From positions 368,978 through 432,977 of the forward strand of contig NZ_KQ031391.1 of assembly GCF_000966285.1 (NCBI RefSeq): DNA of 64,000 nt, in the 5' to 3' direction. Each line of letters starts with the position of its first letter. Position 1 is the stretch's first letter. Below the pieces are notes generated by a model, which did not search any database, was not told where the DNA came from, and worked only from the letters and a program-made list of their open reading frames with translations. Below, one piece after another: positions 28,225 through 37,954 of the stretch. The position numbers were made by a program, and so were the translations under genes. This DNA comes from Pseudofrankia sp. DC12 (GTDB taxonomy: Bacteria > Actinomycetota > Actinomycetes > Frankiales > Frankiaceae).

Positions 28225-29321
28225 TAGGCGATCCCCTCTGGCAGCAGCGTCCCGGACAGGTAGGCCTCCGCGAGCTCCAGGCTCGCCCGCGCGTGCCCGG
28301 TGACGTCGTCGACCGCGTCGGCGTGCGGGTGCGTGCCCAGCCAGGCGGTGAGCTGAAGCCGGCGTTGCAGGATGAACGTCGCGACCATGGCCAGCTCGTC
28401 GGCCCCGAGCGGGACGTGACGCCGGTAGGCGGCCAGCCACGCGGCGACGAGGTCGGGCATCGCCGGGTGGTGCTCGATGAACGACAGCGCGGCGGCCAGG
28501 TCGTACAGGTACCAGCCGAAGCCGCAGTCATCGAAGTCGATCACGGTGAGGGCGCCGCCGTCGTCGACCAGGAGGTTCGCCAGCCGCATGTCGGCGTGGA
28601 TCAGGCCGTAACGGTCCGGCCGCGCGCCGAAGGCCGCCACCCGGCTCTCGACGGCGACGGCAGCCCGGGTCATCAGGTCGCGCTCGGGCGCCGGTGCGCC
28701 GTGGCGGGGCGGCAGCGCGTCGCCGCCGCCGGCCAGCGCCCAGGCCAGGCCGCTGCGCCAGTCGCCCCAGCGAGCGTGCGGGCCGATGGTCTGCGCCAGG
28801 TCCCACTCGAACCGGTCGAAGCCGGCCGGCCGGGACCAGCGGCGGGCGTGCAGCTGCATCCGGCCGGCGATGTCGCCCAGCGTGCCGAACGCGGCGACCA
28901 GGCCGGCGGCGTCGCCCGGCTCGGGCGACTGGCCGTCGACCCAGGCGAACAGCACCGCCTGCCGGTCGCCGACGCCCGGCGGCGTGACCGTCGTGACGGC
29001 CTCCCCCGCCAGGTTCGGGACCACCGGTGGGGTGAGCACGACCCCCTCGGCACGCAGCGCCGCGACCCAGGCCAGCTCGCCCCCGATCTCGGCGGGCGTG
29101 TGGTACCCGGGCCGGTTCAGCCGCAGCGCGAACCGGCGGCCGGATCCGGGGTCGTCGACCCGGTAGGTGGCGTTCTCGGAGAGGTTCAGCAACGCGGCCT
29201 CGGGACGGGCACCGACGTCGTAGGCCGCGAGGACCTCAGGGAGCAGCGCTTCGAGCGCGTGCAGCTCGCCGGTGACGACGTCGTCCGCGGCCGTCCGGCC
29301 CGCCGGCCCGGCCGCGGTCAC
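28224..29321 (-). CDS. aminoglycoside/choline-kinase-like phosphotransferase
   Basis: This 365-residue protein-kinase-like fold enzyme has the catalytic motif [15 protein letters not shown] (His, Asp, Asn) and the metal-binding aspartates in [17 protein letters not shown]. The N-lobe has [12 protein letters not shown]. Such APH-family kinases phosphorylate small alcohols such as choline, ethanolamine, hydroxylysine or homoserine. It starts with GTGA overlap on the aminotransferase-fold gene and overlaps the SDR. In some bacteria and in related enzymes, an APH kinase is fused or paired with a class III aminotransferase-fold phospholyase; here I infer an amino-alcohol kinase. Confidence 0.82.
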   Translation of the reverse strand: MTAAGPAGRTAADDVVTGELHALEALLPEVLAAYDVGARPEAALLNLSENATYRVDDPGSGRRFALRLNRPGYHTPAEIGGELAWVAALRAEGVVLTPPVVPNLAGEAVTTVTPPGVGDRQAVLFAWVDGQSPEPGDAAGLVAAFGTLGDIAGRMQLHARRWSRPAGFDRFEWDLAQTIGPHARWGDWRSGLAWALAGGGDALPPRHGAPAPERDLMTRAAVAVESRVAAFGARPDRYGLIHADMRLANLLVDDGGALTVIDFDDCGFGWYLYDLAAALSFIEHHPAMPDLVAAWLAAYRRHVPLGADELAMVATFILQRRLQLTAWLGTHPHADAVDDVTGHARASLELAEAYLSGTLLPEGIA

Positions 29322-30694
29322 CGGGCGCCCGGCCACGGGCGGGAGCCTTCGAGCGGCGCCGGCCGGGCACCGGGGTCGGAACGGTCTGGGGCGAGCTCGA
29401 CGCCGGAGCGGGCGTCCCCGGCGGCGAGCCGGACGGCGGTGGCGGTACGGTCGAGCAGGTCGGCGGCCAGCTCGTCGGTGACCAGCAGGCCAGGCTTGTA
29501 CTGGAGCACCCGCGGGTCCAGCGCCGAGAACATCGCCCAGACCCCGTGCTCGTAGAGGCGGCGGGAGACGAGCCGGGCGCCCTGCGGGTGGTCGAACCGC
29601 AGGCCGATGACCAGGCCGTCCTGGCGGATCTCGACCAGCCAGTCCGGGTGGTCCTTCGCGATCTGGGTGAGGCCGTCGGTGAAGGTCGTGATCAGGGCGT
29701 CGACCCGCTCCCGGGTGGCCGGGCGCTGGGTGATCTCCAGGGTGCGCAGGCCGACCACGCAGCCGAGATCGGAGCCACCGCACGTCGAGATGTGGGCGAA
29801 GCCGTCCTCCTCCAGCCAGCCGGCGGCGGCCGGGCCGAGGATGGTCGCCGAGACCGGGTAGATCCCGCCGGTCAGCCCCTTGCCGGTCACCAGGATGTCC
29901 GGGGTGACGCCGTGCTTGGTGATACACCACAGCGCGCCGGTGCGCCCGAGGCCGGACTGCACCTCGTCGGCGACGTAGAGCGTCCCGGCGGCGGCGCACA
30001 TCCTCGCGACCTCGGCGAGGTAGCCGGGCTCGGGCATCACGAAGCCGGACGTGGCCGGGATCGTCTCCAGCAGCACGGCGGCGACGTCATGGCCGGCCAG
30101 CGCGGCGGCCATCGCGTCCAGGTCGTTGAACGGCACCCGGATGAACTCGTCCGGCCGGGTGGCCAGGAACCGCTCGGCGTAACGCTCGTTGCCGGCCGCG
30201 ACCGCGAGGCCGGTGTGGCCGTGGAACGCGCCGAGGGCCGAGATGACCTTGCGACGGCCGGTCGCCCAGCGCGCGGACTTCAGAGCCAGGTCGACGGCCT
30301 CGCCGCCGCCGACGCCGAACACGACCTTGCCGTCGGGGATCGGCCCCGACGTGACCAGCTCCTCGGCGAGCGCCGCGCGGCCGAGCGCCGCGAAGTGGTG
30401 GTTACCGATGTCGAGGTGCTGGAGCGCGGCCGTCAGCGTCGCTACGAGCTCCGGGTTGCGATGGCCGAGGTTGTAGGTGCCTCCGTTGAGGTGCACGTCG
30501 ACGAGCGTGTTTCCGGCGAGGTCGTGCAGCAGGTAGCCCGCGCGCTCGCCGATCACCAGCGGGGTGCCGGCGTCGGTCCAGAAGCGGGTCTTGCCGGGGT
30601 TCCAGTAACGCTCGCTCGTGGCGAGCACCTCGGCCTTCGGCGTCGCCAGCAGCCGGTCGACCAGGTCGTCGCGCGGAAGTTCAGGGATGGCCAC
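29318..30694 (-). CDS. class III aminotransferase-fold PLP enzyme (possible amino-alcohol phosphate phospholyase)
   Basis: The PLP lysine is in [19 protein letters not shown], and the fold I/class III blocks [20 protein letters not shown] (20 residues), [11 protein letters not shown] and [16 protein letters not shown] are present. The family contains transaminases and the ethanolamine-phosphate and hydroxylysine-phosphate phospholyases. Pairing with the kinase just downstream supports the phospholyase option, with acetaldehyde, ammonia and phosphate as products. Sequence alone does not prove it. GTG 30694 lies seven bases after TACGGT with no SD, so a leaderless transcript is plausible. The upstream 194 bp are shared with the divergent permease. 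Confidence 0.8.
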   Translation of the reverse strand: MAIPELPRDDLVDRLLATPKAEVLATSERYWNPGKTRFWTDAGTPLVIGERAGYLLHDLAGNTLVDVHLNGGTYNLGHRNPELVATLTAALQHLDIGNHHFAALGRAALAEELVTSGPIPDGKVVFGVGGGEAVDLALKSARWATGRRKVISALGAFHGHTGLAVAAGNERYAERFLATRPDEFIRVPFNDLDAMAAALAGHDVAAVLLETIPATSGFVMPEPGYLAEVARMCAAAGTLYVADEVQSGLGRTGALWCITKHGVTPDILVTGKGLTGGIYPVSATILGPAAAGWLEEDGFAHISTCGGSDLGCVVGLRTLEITQRPATRERVDALITTFTDGLTQIAKDHPDWLVEIRQDGLVIGLRFDHPQGARLVSRRLYEHGVWAMFSALDPRVLQYKPGLLVTDELAADLLDRTATAVRLAAGDARSGVELAPDRSDPGARPAPLEGSRPWPGAR

Positions 30695-30888
30695 GGCACG
30701 ACCGTAGCGTGGGCAGGGGATCTGGTCTGGTAAAGGTACGTACCGTTTGTGTTTCGGCCACGTTGTGGCCTGTTTCGGCGTGTGAAATGGTCTGCCCCCA
30801 CCTTGTGGCCGGGTAGCCGGAGGGGCCACGATCGCCCGAACACGCGCCAGCCGCCCGAGCGGTCGCGCACAGCGGGAGGTAGCCACAG

Positions 30889-32517
30889 GTGAGCGTTCAA
30901 AGCGAGGCCGCTCCTCAGGTAGCGGACGGCACCACGCAGGTGCAGCGCCTGCGGCCGGGAGCCGTCGGTCTCCTGGGAGTTCTCTTCATGGTGCTGGCGA
31001 ACGCCGCACCGATCACGGCCATGACCGGCAACCTGCCGATCGTCGTCGGTTACGGCAACGGCACCCACGGGCCGGCGTCGTTCCTGGTCGCGACCATCGT
31101 GCTGACGATCTTCTCCGTCGGCTACGTCGCGATGGCCAAGCACATCACCGCCACCGGCGCGTTCTACGGCTTCATCTCGCACGGCCTCGGCCAGGCGGTC
31201 GGCATGGCGTCCGGCTTCCTCGCGACGATGGCGTACGTCGTGTTCGAGGCCTCGCTGGTCGGCATCTTCGCGTCGTTCGCGAAGACCACGATGGAGACCG
31301 TGTTCCACACCGGGTCGATCTCCTGGATCTGGTACGCCCTGATCGCGGTCGCGGTCGCCGCGGCGCTCGGCTACTTCAACGTGTCGATCTCCGGGACGGT
31401 CCTCGCGGTCTTCCTGACCATCGAGGTCCTGCTGCTGCTGATGATGAGCTTCGGTGTGCTGTTCACCGGCGGCGGCCCGGACGGGCTGATGCTCGGCTCG
31501 ATCAACCCGGTCGGCGCCTTCCAGGCCGGGCCGAGCAGCAAGGACGTGACGATGGTGGCCGGCCTCGGCCTGTTCTTCGCGTTCTGGTCGTGGGTCGGCT
31601 TCGAGACCACGGCCGTCTACGGCGAGGAGTCGAAGAACCCGAAGAAGATCGTCCCCCGGGCGACGCTGATCGCCGTCATCGGCCTCGGCGTGCTGTACAC
31701 GTTCGTGTCCTGGATGGCGGTCGCCTACGCGGGCAAGACCGGCGCCGTGGACGTCTCCCAGAAGGACGCCTTCTCGCTGTTCTACGCGCCGACCAAGGAC
31801 ATGCTCGGTGGCTTCTTCCTGAATGTGTACAAGGTCATGACCTGCACCGGGTCGTTCGCCTGCGCGCTGGCGTTCCACAACGCGGCGTCCCGCTACCTGT
31901 ACGCGCTCGGGCGTGAGGGCCTGTCCGACGGGCTCGGCAAGACGCTCGGCGCCTCGCACAAGAAGCACGGCTCGCCGCACATCTCCTCGGTCGTGCAGTC
32001 GGTCATCACCCTGGCCATCGTCCTGCTGTTCTTCTGGCTGCAGAAGCCGACCGACGCGGCACCGGACGTCGCGTACACCCAGCTCTACGGCCTGATGGCG
32101 ATCCTCGGCACGATGGCGATCCTGATCGTGCAGTCGATCTCGTCGATAGCCGTCGTGGGCTACTTCCACGTGCGCAAGATGCACCCGGAGACGGCCCGCT
32201 GGTACCGGACGCTGCTGCCACCGATCCTGGGCGCGGCCGGCATGGTCTACGTCGTCTACCTGCTGTTCCAGAACCTGGAGTTCGCCGCCGGCGCCGCGTC
32301 GGGCAGCCCGGTCTTCAAGGCGACGCCGTGGATCGTGATCGGCTTCTTCGTCCTGGGTCTGGCGGTCGCGATCTGCATCAGGCTGGCGAACCCCGCCAAG
32401 TACGCGACCATCGGCCGGATCGTGATGGAGGAGAGCCGCGAACGGTCACTGGAGGTGGGCGCCGCGGCCCCCGCGGGCGCCATCCCCGCCCAGCCCACCG
32501 GCGAGGCGACCGCCTAA
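30889..32517 (+). CDS. APC superfamily amino acid/amine permease
   Basis: This 542-residue protein has about 12 membrane segments and the APC opening GLLGVLFMVLANAAPITAMT (20). Further blocks are ITATGAFYGFISHGLG and FFAFWSWVGFETTAVYGEES (20), typical of this family. GTG 30889 has GGGAGGTA upstream. Located between a divergent kinase/phospholyase set and eutBC, it is a good candidate for ethanolamine uptake by proton symport. Other amino acids remain possible. Confidence 0.88.
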   Translation: MSVQSEAAPQVADGTTQVQRLRPGAVGLLGVLFMVLANAAPITAMTGNLPIVVGYGNGTHGPASFLVATIVLTIFSVGYVAMAKHITATGAFYGFISHGLGQAVGMASGFLATMAYVVFEASLVGIFASFAKTTMETVFHTGSISWIWYALIAVAVAAALGYFNVSISGTVLAVFLTIEVLLLLMMSFGVLFTGGGPDGLMLGSINPVGAFQAGPSSKDVTMVAGLGLFFAFWSWVGFETTAVYGEESKNPKKIVPRATLIAVIGLGVLYTFVSWMAVAYAGKTGAVDVSQKDAFSLFYAPTKDMLGGFFLNVYKVMTCTGSFACALAFHNAASRYLYALGREGLSDGLGKTLGASHKKHGSPHISSVVQSVITLAIVLLFFWLQKPTDAAPDVAYTQLYGLMAILGTMAILIVQSISSIAVVGYFHVRKMHPETARWYRTLLPPILGAAGMVYVVYLLFQNLEFAAGAASGSPVFKATPWIVIGFFVLGLAVAICIRLANPAKYATIGRIVMEESRERSLEVGAAAPAGAIPAQPTGEATA

Positions 32518-32935
32518 CCCGTCCGGCCGGTCCGGCGCCCCGTCCTATCCCGCGGCGGGCGCCGGCCCGGCCCGGCAATGCCGACGGACCGGCCGCAGCT
32601 CCGGCGGCAGGGCTTGGTCGCCGTTTTGGCCCTCCAGCGGATCCTGCTGGCCAATTACACGCAGCTACGACTCGGCCGGGACTGGCCGCCGATCAGGAGG
32701 CGAGCGGTCGCTTTGGCGTCCGTTATGCGGCGTATGTCTGGGCGCCTCTTCTAGATCACCGAGGCTCTCCCGAATTAGCCAGCAGGATCCCAGCGGCCGT
32801 CAGCCGGGCCCGGCTACGGCCATCAGAAATCAGAGGGCCGAAACAACGATCAACGCCCGGGCGGCCCGGCCCTGGGACAGGGCGCCCGACGGATTTGTAC
32901 CAGGTTCACCATCAGCCCGACGAAGGGGAGCGGCC
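32518..32935. other. 418-bp gene-free stretch upstream of eutB, with inverted repeat
   Basis: GGATCCTGCTGGCCAATTA (32639-32657) and its inverted near-copy at 32772-32790 match at 17 of 19 positions, about 114 bases apart. The stretch is richer in A/T than its flanks around 32650-32770. No cobalamin riboswitch element was seen. It may be a MITE-like relic, an operator pair or the eutB leader. Confidence 0.5.
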
Positions 32936-34381
32936 ATGACATTCCGGGCGACGGTGCGGGGCACCGGGTACGTCTTTCCCGACCTCGCGACCCTGCTGGC
33001 GAAGGCGAACGAGGAGAAGTCCGGCGACCAGCTCGCCGGGCTCGCGGCGAGCACCGCCACCGAGCGGGTCGCGGCGAAGCTCGCGCTCGCGGACGTCCGG
33101 CTGGCCGACATTCTCGCCACTCCCCTGCTCGACGACGCCGTCACCGAGCTGATCGCGGCGTCGCACGACGCCGCGACCTTCACGCACTCGGGGCTCGCGA
33201 GCCTCACGGTCGGAGAGTTCCGGGAACTGATCCTCTCCCCCGGCTTCCCCGCGCTCTGGGCCGAGCGCGGGCTGGCGAACGCGATCACCCCGGAGCTGGC
33301 CGCGGCCGTCGCGAAGGTGATGAGCGACAAGGATCTGATCACCGGCGCGAGACCGCTGCGGACCGTCACACGGTGCCGCAACACCATGGGCGGGGCCGGT
33401 GTGCTGGGCGTCCGGGTCCAGCCGAACCACCCCACCGACGACGTGGAGGGCATTCTTCTCTCCGCCCTCGACGGAATCCTCTATGGCTGCGGCGACGCGG
33501 TTCTCGGGGTCAACCCGGTCACCGAGTCCGTCGCGGGAATCGGCGCCGTGCTACACGGTCTGCAGGGGCTCATTCGCCGGTTCTCGCTGCCGACCCAGAC
33601 CTGCGTGCTCGCGCACATTACGACCCAGCTCGCAGCCCTCGCGGCCGGCGCACCCGTCGACCTGCTGTTCCAGTCGATCGCCGGGACCGAGGCGGCGAAC
33701 AGGTCGTTCGGAATCAGCCTGGAGATGCTCGCCGAGGGCCGCGCGGCGGTCCTCGCGCATCACCGGGCCCGGCCGGGTGAGTTCATCGGCGAGAACGTCA
33801 TGTACTTCGAGACCGGCCAGGGCTCGGCGTTGTCGGCGGACGCGCACGGCGGCCTCGACCAGCTGACCGTCGAGGCCCGCGCGCACGGTGTCGCCCGGGT
33901 CTACGAGCCGTTCCTGGTGAACTCGGTGGTCGGCTTCATCGGACCGGAGTACCTGGCGGACGCGCGCCAGATCACCCGGGCCGGCCTGGAGGACCATTTC
34001 GTCGGCAAGCTGCTCGGCCTGCCGATGGGCATCGACGTCTGCTACACCAACCACGTCGACGCCGACCAGAACACCAACGACGACCTGCTGGTGCTGCTCG
34101 TGGCCGCCGGCTGCAACTTCGTCATGGGTGTTCCGGGAGCGGACGACGTCATGCTCAGCTACCAGTCGACCAGCTACCACGACGCCTCGGGAATGCGTGA
34201 CCTGTTCGGTCTCTCGCCCACCCCCGAGTACGGCGCCTGGCTGGAGGAACGCGGGCTGATGCGCGCGGGCCGGCTCGACGAGCCCGACCCCGACGTCGCC
34301 GCCGGGCTCCTCGCCGGCCTCGACGCGGCGGTCGCGGCCGTGCCCTCGTCCGCCCGCGCCGCGCTGACGAGCAGCCAGTGA
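32936..34381 (+). CDS. eutB: ethanolamine ammonia-lyase large subunit
   Basis: EutB cleaves ethanolamine to acetaldehyde and ammonia with adenosylcobalamin. The 481-residue protein shows the family's conserved blocks: GLASLTVGEFRELILSPGF (19), RCRNTMGGAGVLGVRVQPNH (20), YFETGQGSALSADAHGG, GLPMGIDVCYTNHVDADQN and CNFVMGVPGADDVMLSYQS. ATG 32936 has GAAGGGGAG upstream. The eutC start overlaps its stop by four bases. No microcompartment genes are present in the window, so this is the short, non-encapsulated form of the pathway. Confidence 0.96.
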   Translation: MTFRATVRGTGYVFPDLATLLAKANEEKSGDQLAGLAASTATERVAAKLALADVRLADILATPLLDDAVTELIAASHDAATFTHSGLASLTVGEFRELILSPGFPALWAERGLANAITPELAAAVAKVMSDKDLITGARPLRTVTRCRNTMGGAGVLGVRVQPNHPTDDVEGILLSALDGILYGCGDAVLGVNPVTESVAGIGAVLHGLQGLIRRFSLPTQTCVLAHITTQLAALAAGAPVDLLFQSIAGTEAANRSFGISLEMLAEGRAAVLAHHRARPGEFIGENVMYFETGQGSALSADAHGGLDQLTVEARAHGVARVYEPFLVNSVVGFIGPEYLADARQITRAGLEDHFVGKLLGLPMGIDVCYTNHVDADQNTNDDLLVLLVAAGCNFVMGVPGADDVMLSYQSTSYHDASGMRDLFGLSPTPEYGAWLEERGLMRAGRLDEPDPDVAAGLLAGLDAAVAAVPSSARAALTSSQ

Positions 34382-35223
34382 CCGGCCCGGAGGCCGTCAG
34401 CGAGACGGCACCGACGGAGGAGGCCGGCGCGCCAACGGTCTCCTCTGGTTCCACCGGCGACCTGGCTGTCAGCCCGGCAAGGACCGCGCTGGAGCAACGG
34501 GTCCGGGCCGTCACTCCCGCGCGGCTGTTCCTCGGCCGGTCGGGCACGTCCTACCGCACGTCCGACCAGCTCGCGCTGCGCGCGGACCACGCGGCGGCCC
34601 AGGACGCCGTCCACGCCGCCCTCGACCTGGACACCGGCCCGCTGGCGCCGTTGGTCGACAGTCTCGGCCTGTTCACCGTCGACTCGGCCGCCGGCGATCG
34701 CGCCACCTACCTGCGCCGCCCCGATCTAGGCCGGACCCTGTCCGCCGAGGCGCGCGACGAGGTGACCCGCCGGTGCCCGCCGGGCGCCGACCTGCAGGTC
34801 GTCATCGGCGACGGCCTGTCCGTCGCCGCCGTCGACGCCCAGGTCCCGGCCCTGCTGCCCGCGCTGTTCGACGCCGCCCGCGAGGCCGGCTGGAGCGTCG
34901 GCCAGGTCTTCGCCGTCCGCAACGCCCGCGTCGGGCTTCTCAACCAGATCGGCGAGCTGCTCGACCCCGGCGTGGTCGTCCTGCTCATCGGCGAACGCCC
35001 CGGCCTCGTCACCGCTCAGAGCCTGAGCGCCTACCTGGCCTGGCGCCCCCGCGCCGGCCACACCGACGCCGACCGCAACCTCATCTCCAACATCCACCCG
35101 CGCGGCGTCGAGGCCCCGTCAGCCGTCGCCCGCATCCTCGCCCTCGCCACCGCCGTGCGCACCGCGGGCACCTCAGGCGTCCTCATCAAGGAAGGCCAAG
35201 GCCCGGCCGCGCTAAGCACCTAG
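34378..35223 (+). CDS. eutC: ethanolamine ammonia-lyase small subunit
   Basis: EutC completes the lyase with EutB. Conserved parts seen are TPARLFLGRSGTSYRTSDQL (20), FALDHAAAQDAV-like region RADHAAAQDAVHAALD, VVIGDGLSVAAVDAQVPALL (20), RVGLLNQIGELL and LLIGERPGLVTAQSLSAYL. It is 281 residues, GTG start in a GTGA overlap with eutB. A 40-residue Ala/Thr-rich N-terminal segment precedes the conserved part. A hairpin lies between its stop and the convergent ATPase gene. Confidence 0.95.
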   Translation: MTGPEAVSETAPTEEAGAPTVSSGSTGDLAVSPARTALEQRVRAVTPARLFLGRSGTSYRTSDQLALRADHAAAQDAVHAALDLDTGPLAPLVDSLGLFTVDSAAGDRATYLRRPDLGRTLSAEARDEVTRRCPPGADLQVVIGDGLSVAAVDAQVPALLPALFDAAREAGWSVGQVFAVRNARVGLLNQIGELLDPGVVVLLIGERPGLVTAQSLSAYLAWRPRAGHTDADRNLISNIHPRGVEAPSAVARILALATAVRTAGTSGVLIKEGQGPAALST

Positions 35224-35234
35224 CACAGGCCCTC

Positions 35235-35252
35235 GCGGCGGCTAGTCGCCGC
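35235..35252. terminator. hairpin between convergent eutC and ATPase genes
   Basis: GCGGCG and CGCCGC form a 6-bp stem around a 6-base loop, 12 bases after the eutC stop and spanning the ATPase stop. It could serve both directions. Confidence 0.4.
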
Positions 35253-36744
35253 GGTAAAGCCGTGGCAGGTCGACCAGTTGGATGGTGGAATCCTGCGCGG
35301 CCGCCGCGCGGAGTTCATCGGTGAAGCCGGCACCTCCGAAAAGGAAGAGGCGGACCGGACCCCCGCCGACGCGGCGGGCCCCGGCGCCCCCGGGCGCGGT
35401 GAGCAGGTCGCGGATGTGGGCGAGGCGGGTGAGTTGCCGCATGTCCAGGACGTCGCTCCATTTCGCCTCGCCGATCCCGAGCAGCACATCCGGAGCCGGG
35501 CCATCGCTGGCGCCTGCCGTCGGCTCGCCGAAGACGGCCACGTCGACCTGGTGGGACGTTCGGGCGGCCGGGTCGTTGACCTGGCCGGCGGCCACGCGGC
35601 GGGAAAAGCCACCGAGCGTCTCCGGGGAGGCGTGCCAGCGGGTCCATTCGCGGCACAGGTCCTCGAAATGCGGTCCCATGACCTTGCTGAGAAAGGTGGG
35701 CCGGACCCGGCGCCAGATCTGGGCCGCGCGGCCGGGGCGTTCCAGGTCGCCCCAGCTCGGACGGATCACAGCGTGGTAGAAGGTCACCAGCGGCTCGGCG
35801 ATCCGGTAGGCGGCGCGGTTGTTGCGGAACGCGTCCTCCTCTCGCCGGATCAGCCCGACGTCCTCGAGCACGGTGAGCGGATGGGCGAGATCCGTCGACT
35901 TGCGGCCCAGGTAGTCGGCGATACCGCCGCGGCTGGCGTTGCCGGCCGCGATCGCGGCCAGGACCGAGTGGTAGAGACCCACGTCCCGCAGTTCGGGCTC
36001 CTCGGCCAGCAGGTAACGACCCTCGCGGAACAACGGCCGGCCGGGGTTGAGGACGGCGCGGACAATCCACGAGTCGATGTCGTCGAGGCCTGAGGGCGTG
36101 TCGCCGAGGCTGAACTCGCGACGGTAGGCCGGGGTCCCACCGACCACGGCATGCGTCAACGCCGCAGCCCGTGGGTCGTCGATCTCCCAGAACTCGGCCG
36201 CCAGCCGGTAGTCCAGGGTCGGCACGACCAGTTCCAAGCCGGCCCGGCCTCGCAGTGGCGCCGTGCCGGACAGAAGCCTTCCCATGAAGGAAAGGACCGA
36301 GCCACAGAGCAGCAGCCGGACGGGCGTGTTCCCGGCCCGCGCGCCCGGATCCAACTCCCGCTGAATGATCGAAGGCAGTGCGGGCGAGGCCTGGGCCAGG
36401 AACGGAAACTCGTCCAGGACGACCGTGCGCGGTCCGGTCGCGGCGATCACCATCAGCCGACCGATCGCCTCGTCCCAGGACTCGAACCGGAACGGTGTCG
36501 GCTCGCCCAGGTGCTGGCCGAGCGCCGCGCCGAACTGGCGCAGCGAGTCTCCCGCGGTCGTCTCCGTCGCGGTGAACATGAAGCCGCCCGTGGCCCTGGC
36601 GACCGCGTCCAGCAGGAACGTCTTGCCCTGCCGCCGCCGTCCCGAGACGACGCCCAAGGTCGGCTCTGCGCCGTCATAGCCGACGAACCGGGCCAGTTCG
36701 GCCCACTCGAAGCCCCGGTCGAACATCTCCGCCGGCCTGTCCAC
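35242..36744 (-). CDS. archaeal-type ATPase with DUF234 (nuclease-fold) C-terminus
   Basis: The N-terminal AAA+/STAND-like ATPase has Walker A VVSGRRRQGKTFLL, Walker B TVVLDEFPFLAQA and a sensor-type LLLCGSVLSFM. A winged-helix middle follows (YHSVLAAIAAGNASRGGIAD, 20). The end matches DUF234, a restriction-endonuclease-like fold with VLLGIGEAKW. These proteins are common in archaea and scattered in bacteria, with unclear function, often linked to mobile DNA or conflict systems. GTG 36744 has GGGAGGGG six bases upstream. It stands alone. Confidence 0.82.
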   Translation of the reverse strand: MDRPAEMFDRGFEWAELARFVGYDGAEPTLGVVSGRRRQGKTFLLDAVARATGGFMFTATETTAGDSLRQFGAALGQHLGEPTPFRFESWDEAIGRLMVIAATGPRTVVLDEFPFLAQASPALPSIIQRELDPGARAGNTPVRLLLCGSVLSFMGRLLSGTAPLRGRAGLELVVPTLDYRLAAEFWEIDDPRAAALTHAVVGGTPAYRREFSLGDTPSGLDDIDSWIVRAVLNPGRPLFREGRYLLAEEPELRDVGLYHSVLAAIAAGNASRGGIADYLGRKSTDLAHPLTVLEDVGLIRREEDAFRNNRAAYRIAEPLVTFYHAVIRPSWGDLERPGRAAQIWRRVRPTFLSKVMGPHFEDLCREWTRWHASPETLGGFSRRVAAGQVNDPAARTSHQVDVAVFGEPTAGASDGPAPDVLLGIGEAKWSDVLDMRQLTRLAHIRDLLTAPGGAGARRVGGGPVRLFLFGGAGFTDELRAAAAQDSTIQLVDLPRLYRGD

Positions 36745-36774
36745 CGACCACCCCTCCCATGTATAACCGAGCTT

Positions 36775-36780
36775 ATTATA
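36775..36780 (-). promoter_or_regulatory. AT-rich -10 element upstream of DUF234 ATPase
   Basis: TATAAT appears on the minus strand about 30 bases upstream of the GTG start, within an AT-rich island (36762-36800) that is unusual in this GC-rich genome. No -35 hexamer is clear. Confidence 0.45.
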
Positions 36781-37027
36781 GCTCCAGTTATATATCTCGC
36801 GGCGGGGGAGGCGCGCCCAGGATGTGGACGGCGCGGGAGTATCGCCGGACCGGTCCCGGTTTGGGGCCGTGGTGTACTGTCGCCACACCGCAGAGGCTGG
36901 GCATGGCAGGTAGTCGGGGGACCGGCCGCCCGGGGCGAGGCGGGCACGTCCCGGTCGGGCGTGAAAGCGGTTTGAGTTCTCCTGCGGTGGGATCCTGGAA
37001 AACTCTGCCTTCTCGCGGAGGTCTCGG

Positions 37028-37954
37028 GTGGCCGAACTGCGCGTCGACGTTGCGCATTCCGCGCGGATATACGACTACGTCTTGGACGGCAAGACGAACT
37101 ATCCGCCGGACCGAGAAGCCGCCGAGCTTCTCATGGCCGCTTCCCGAACACCCGGGCCGCGGCGCGGCAGAACCGGGCGTTCCTGCATCGGGCCAGCCGC
37201 TTCCTAGCCGAGCAGAAGGGCATCGACCAGTTCCTCGGCATCGGCATGGGAATCCCGACGTCCGAACCTGCACGAGGTCGTCCAGGCCATCCGGCCGGCG
37301 TCGCGCGTCGTCTACGTGGACAATGACCCAATCGTCCTCGCGCACGCTCGCGCCCTGCTGACCAGCTCGGCCCAGGGCCAGACCGCCTACCTCGACGCGG
37401 ATCTGAACCGGCCGGCGGACATCCTGACCAGCCCGGTGCTGAGCGGCACGCTGGATCTGTCCCGCCCGGTCGCGCTGTCACTTCTCGCGGTTCTGGATTT
37501 CCTGCCCGACGCGGCCCACCCGGGCGCTCTCATCGAGCGACTCATGGCGGAACTGCCGACCGGCAGTTACCTGGTGATCAGCCACGCCACCGATGACCGT
37601 TCGACCCCGGATGCCACCCAGCGCCTCGTCGACCTCTACGGCAAACAGCAGATATCGATCCAGATGCGCAGCCGTGACGAGGTCGCGGCGCAGGTCCCGG
37701 CCGGAATGGAGCTCATCGAGCCGGGAATCACCTTCCTGCACCGCTGGCACCCGGACTCCGACGCCGACCAGTACGCCGACGACGACGCTCCCCTGTACGC
37801 AGGCCGGCACAGACACGCGCTTCGCACACCGCGGAAGCGGCTTCAGTCCGACGCCGTTTGCGCACATACACCGCGCCAGAACGCTGACCAGCGTCAGTCG
37901 ACCGGCGCCGGGGTCGCGGTAACCAGCTCGAAGGCGCGCCACATGGCGGCGTAG
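37028..37954 (+). pseudogene. DUF574 SAM-dependent methyltransferase with two frameshifts
   Basis: The gene begins VDVAHSARIYDYVLDGKTNY in frame with GTG 37028. The next part, FPNTRAAARQNRAFLHRASR to FLGIGMGIPTSE, is in another frame (37141 to about 37260). The rest, LHEVVQAIRPASRVVYVDND (20) onwards through LVISHATDD, returns to the first frame. One base appears lost near 37140 and two near 37262, with a stop in frame between. The C-terminal GVGRK tail is replaced by read-through that overlaps the ABC exporter by 60 bp. Members are class I methyltransferases common in actinobacteria. Sequencing error cannot be excluded. Confidence 0.78.

Noticed and set aside
26561-28531. A 656-codon frame covering both the GntR gene and antisense of the SDR
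   Set aside because: Only the last 254 codons (from 27325) encode the GntR protein; the rest is an alternative frame of the SDR gene.
32518-32935. Cobalamin riboswitch upstream of eutB
   Set aside because: No B12-box-like GCCACTG or matching stem arrangement was seen.
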